Below are positions 5,956 through 7,783 of a stretch of 7,783 bases of DNA, piece after piece. The first letter of the stretch is position 1. The number at the start of each line of letters is the position of its first letter. The stretch covers positions 1 through 7,783 of the forward strand of contig CAKPFD010000020.1 of assembly GCA_934149515.1 (NCBI GenBank), given 5' to 3'. A program made the translations under genes and the position numbers. The notes beneath the pieces are model-generated. The model worked only from the letters and a program-made list of their open reading frames with translations, searched no databases and had not been told where the DNA came from. This DNA is from an uncultured Bacilli bacterium (lineage in GTDB: Bacteria > Bacillota_I > Bacilli_A > RF39 > UBA660).

Positions 5956-6191
5956 TCGGAGATAGTTTTTTTAAACGTGTTGAAAAGAAAACAAATGTTA
6001 GTAAAGATGCTATTTTAGCTTTAGCAAATAAATTGCAAGATGGAAATATAAAAGATGAACAAACATTGAAAGAAGTTGTAGATGAAATTGCAACAATGAC
6101 CGGAAAAGATATTTCCAAAGAAAAAAAAGATAAAATTATTGCAACAATTATGAAAGATCAGGTACCAGATGATGTTGATAAAATGTTTTAG
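5952..6191 (+). CDS. spoVIF: Stage VI sporulation protein F (SpoVIF/YjcC) family
   Basis: The 79-aa product has the pattern of the SpoVIF family (about 80-88 aa): FFKRVEKKTNVSKDAILALA (6-25), LQDGNIKDEQTLKEVVDEI (28-46), GKDISKEKKDKII (52-64) and a DVDKMF end. In B. subtilis SpoVIF is a late mother-cell factor needed for assembly of spore coat proteins and acts with GerE-dependent gene control. It is charged, soluble and helical. The start is TTG at 5952, eight bases after AGGAGG; no in-frame ATG is available near by. The site is embedded in the preceding terminator hairpin, so expression may depend on a promoter inside that hairpin. It is followed directly by its own terminator. The family is recognised from pattern memory, not by search. 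Confidence 0.82.
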   Translation: MFGDSFFKRVEKKTNVSKDAILALANKLQDGNIKDEQTLKEVVDEIATMTGKDISKEKKDKIIATIMKDQVPDDVDKMF

Positions 6192-6212
6192 AGCTTAGGC
6201 TCTTTTTATTTT
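6190..6212 (+). terminator. Intrinsic terminator of the spoVIF-like gene
   Basis: AGAGC (6190-6194), TTAG loop, GCTCT (6199-6203), then TTTTTATTTT. The stem is short (5 bp) but well placed, directly at the stop codon and before the convergent gene. On the minus strand no U-tract follows the stem. Confidence 0.75.
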
Positions 6213-7270
6213 AGAGTTTCTGGCAAAAATTTTATACTTAATAAAATTAATTCTTTTATGGTTTTTAGAATATATTGTTTTTCTTCTTCGTTTAGATCGC
6301 TGATTGCTTTGATTAATTTGATAAAATATTCTTGATTTTTCAAGTTGAAATCACTAAAAGAAGTAATGCCAGTAGCAGCAAAGATAGAAAATAAGCGATT
6401 AACAAAATGATTTCTTTGTGATGGTGATAAACTTTCTATCCATTCATGTAAAATTTTATTGGTATACGTTGTTGTTTTATCTAGTGCTTTCACTTCTACA
6501 AAATGATCATTTGAAATTTCCCAGGAAAATGGATCATGTCCCATAATATAAAACCGATTACTTTTGATAATTTTATATTGTTCTTGAGTATATAATAATA
6601 GTCCAATTAAAGCATTGTTTGGGATTGTTTTTTTTAATTTATGTTGAATCTTAGCAAAAAAACAATGATCAAGAAATTCTTTTTGAAAGCCTGGTCCATC
6701 ATGACTGAAAACATATAATAGTTTTTCTTGTAAATTATCTGGTAAAAGACAAGCCGTATAAACAGCTAAATTACCACCTTTTGAATGCCCACCAATATAA
6801 AAAGTCGTTTTGAATTTTTCCATTATCGTCGTGGCATAACTTCTTGCTGCGATTTGAGCGGGAATCGGATAAGAAAAGGCCATGTTAAAGTCTTCTTTCC
6901 AACCAATTAAAGTTCCATCTGTTCCACGAAATGCAATATATATTTGACCTGTTTTTAATAAAAAAGTAATGGCCGCAAATTGTTTTTGCTCTACTTTATC
7001 AGTTTGTTCTATCGTATCAATAATATAAATTGTTTGAAAACGTTTACTTTTTATCACTTCTTTTAATAATGCATTATTATTTTGATCATTTCTTTCTAAT
7101 AGTCGTTTTTCATTTTTCTTTTCATCTATATCTTTTAAATAACTATTCTTTTTTAAGATCGTATAATCAAAATAGGCAAGTTGAGATAATACTAAACTAT
7201 CCACTTCGGTTAACGGTTCTTCTTCAAAACTTTTTTGATAAGATTTTACATATTCAATTATTGATGCCAA
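6206..7270 (-). CDS. DUF2974 (Mbeg1-like) lipase/esterase-like alpha/beta hydrolase
   Basis: The 354-aa protein matches the DUF2974 family. From the chosen start the opening MASIIEYVKSY... then EVDSLVLSQLAYFDY is the usual family N-terminus. The hydrolase features are FRGTDGT (114-120), the nucleophile elbow GHSKGG (161-166, Ser163), HDGPG (190-194) and GHDPFSW (244-250) with a candidate catalytic His. There is no signal peptide, so it is probably cytosolic. Substrate unknown. The frame stays open upstream to an ATG at 7378, but that would extend 36 non-family residues into spoIVA. The TTG at 7270 with AAAGGAGG six bases before it is clearly the better start. It is divergent from spoIVA (85 bp) and convergent with spoVIF. 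Confidence 0.88.
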   Translation of the reverse strand: MASIIEYVKSYQKSFEEEPLTEVDSLVLSQLAYFDYTILKKNSYLKDIDEKKNEKRLLERNDQNNNALLKEVIKSKRFQTIYIIDTIEQTDKVEQKQFAAITFLLKTGQIYIAFRGTDGTLIGWKEDFNMAFSYPIPAQIAARSYATTIMEKFKTTFYIGGHSKGGNLAVYTACLLPDNLQEKLLYVFSHDGPGFQKEFLDHCFFAKIQHKLKKTIPNNALIGLLLYTQEQYKIIKSNRFYIMGHDPFSWEISNDHFVEVKALDKTTTYTNKILHEWIESLSPSQRNHFVNRLFSIFAATGITSFSDFNLKNQEYFIKLIKAISDLNEEEKQYILKTIKELILLSIKFLPETLK

Positions 7271-7315
7271 ATGAATCCTCCTTTTTAGATTTTGGTCTAA
7301 ATAAATCTTTGTTAT

Positions 7316-7323
7316 CATAAAGT
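7316..7323 (+). promoter_or_regulatory. Possible sigma-E -10 element of spoIVA
   Basis: CATAAAGT resembles the sigma-E -10 (CATACAnT) and lies 32 bases before the start codon. spoIVA is sigma-E dependent in B. subtilis. No convincing -35 is seen at the right spacing. The ribosome-binding site is AAAGGTGA (7341-7348). Confidence 0.4.
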
Positions 7324-7355
7324 TAAAATGAATAAAAAGAAAAGGTGAAATTTGT

Positions 7356-7736
7356 ATGGAAAAAACTGAAATTATCAAAAATATTGCTTTGCGAACAGGT
7401 GGTGATATTTATCTAGGGGTTGTTGGGGCTGTTCGAACTGGTAAAAGTACTTTTATTAAAAAAATGGTAGAAACGTTAATTCTTCCTTATATGGATGACG
7501 AATATGAGAAAAAAAGAACATTAGATGAAATTCCTCAAAGTGCTGCTGGAAAAACTATTATGACAACAGAACCAAAGTTTGTTCCAAATCATGCTGCTAA
7601 AGTGCATATTGATGATTTTGATTGTCATATACGTTTAGTTGATTGTGTTGGTTTTGTTATTGAAAATGCAAAAGGTGCAACAGATGAAAATGGTCCTAGA
7701 ATGGTAAAAACGCCTTGGGTGAGGTTGAATAAGTGA
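7356..7736 (+). CDS. spoIVA: SpoIVA, N-terminal fragment interrupted after Trp121
   Basis: SpoIVA is the ATPase that polymerises on the outer forespore membrane as the basement layer of the spore coat (about 492 aa in B. subtilis). This fragment matches the family without gaps over most of its length: RTGGDIYLGVVGAVRTGKST (13-32, Walker A Lys30), LDEIPQSAAGKTIMTTEPKF (56-75, sensor Thr70/Thr71), IRLVDCVG (92-99, Walker B Asp) and NGPRMVKTPW (112-121). The family would continue with a Pro- and Glu-rich IPF.EAAEIGT stretch. Instead VRLNK and a stop follow, and the other two frames also stop at 7720-7722 and 7730-7732, so a single frameshift cannot explain it. About three quarters of the protein is absent. 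The gene is either split by an inserted element or intron that can be removed, or inactivated, or wrongly joined in assembly. Confidence 0.93.
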   Translation: MEKTEIIKNIALRTGGDIYLGVVGAVRTGKSTFIKKMVETLILPYMDDEYEKKRTLDEIPQSAAGKTIMTTEPKFVPNHAAKVHIDDFDCHIRLVDCVGFVIENAKGATDENGPRMVKTPWVRLNK

Positions 7737-7783
7737 TACCCAAATATAAAAATAAATAAATGCCGATAAAATAAGGGCTAAAG
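7719..7783. other. Non-spoIVA sequence: putative left end of an inserted element or intron
   Basis: These 65 bases follow the last spoIVA-like codon and show no SpoIVA similarity in any frame. All frames have stops and the composition is AT-rich, as in non-coding DNA. Across the junction TTGGGTG (7715-7721) can pair with TACCCAA (7737-7743). Alternatively CCTT (7713-7716) can pair with GAGG (7721-7724) with a U-G pair at the exon edge, as in a group I intron P1 helix. The first bases, GTGAG, differ from the group II intron start GTGYG by one position. None of these is decisive. No transposase or integrase is visible before the window ends. Confidence 0.55.

Noticed and set aside
7271..7378. 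36-residue N-terminal extension of the DUF2974 protein to an ATG at 7378
   Set aside because: It overlaps spoIVA and its control region, has no ribosome-binding site, and the family N-terminus begins at the TTG at 7270, which has AAAGGAGG in front.
7700..7736. A simple frameshift at the end of spoIVA
   Set aside because: All three frames stop within about 18 bases after TPW and none shows the expected IPF-EAAEIGT continuation, so a one- or two-base error cannot restore it.
7719..7783. A definite group I or group II intron call
   Set aside because: Only 65 bases are visible. No P/Q/R/S core or domain V can be seen, and the GTGAG start departs from GTGYG, so it is kept as a hypothesis.

Overview
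The window comes from the chromosome of a low-GC, spore-forming member of the Bacillota. It is visibly AT-rich, uses TGG for Trp and the standard stops, has strong AGGAGG ribosome-binding sites, and carries a Bacilli-like 16S 5' end together with two sporulation genes (spoVIF-like and spoIVA). The 16S fragment looks closest to the Erysipelotrichia/Mollicutes-related side of the Bacilli, but 381 bases read by eye cannot fix the genus.

Layout. Bases 1-381 are the 5' end of a 16S rRNA gene on the minus strand, cut at about E. coli position 345. Bases 382-828 hold its leader (boxA) and three tandem strong promoters, each preceded by phased A-tracts. Still on the minus strand comes a DUF402 nucleoside di/triphosphatase (Ntdp/YgaC type) with its own palindrome-containing promoter. 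Next is a probable minus-strand operon read from about 4290 down to a terminator at 1435-1478: a 308-aa protein I do not recognise, gpsA, an HdeD-like DUF308 membrane protein, and a 52-aa single-pass membrane protein that was not among the long ORFs.

From 4386 the plus strand carries der (two-domain ribosome-assembly GTPase), a translationally coupled 62-aa coiled-coil protein, a terminator that doubles as a possible sigma-K promoter, and a spoVIF-like gene. A convergent DUF2974 lipase-like gene follows (minus, TTG start at 7270), and divergent from it is spoIVA. In Bacillus subtilis the order is der-gpsA-(small genes)-spoIVA, so this is a rearranged version of that neighbourhood: gpsA has been moved to the other strand.

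The most striking feature is at the right end. spoIVA matches its family closely through Walker A, the sensor threonines, the Asp of the VDCVG motif and the NGPRM...TPW motif. Homology then stops abruptly at Trp121 (base 7718), and all three frames hit stops within about 18 bases. The following 65 bases look non-coding. A gene essential for spore-coat assembly is therefore interrupted, by an intron, a transposable element or a developmentally excised element (as with the sigK skin element), or else truncated by misassembly. The window also begins inside a repeated gene (16S), which would fit a contig broken at repeats on both sides and hence a multicopy inserted sequence; that is inference.
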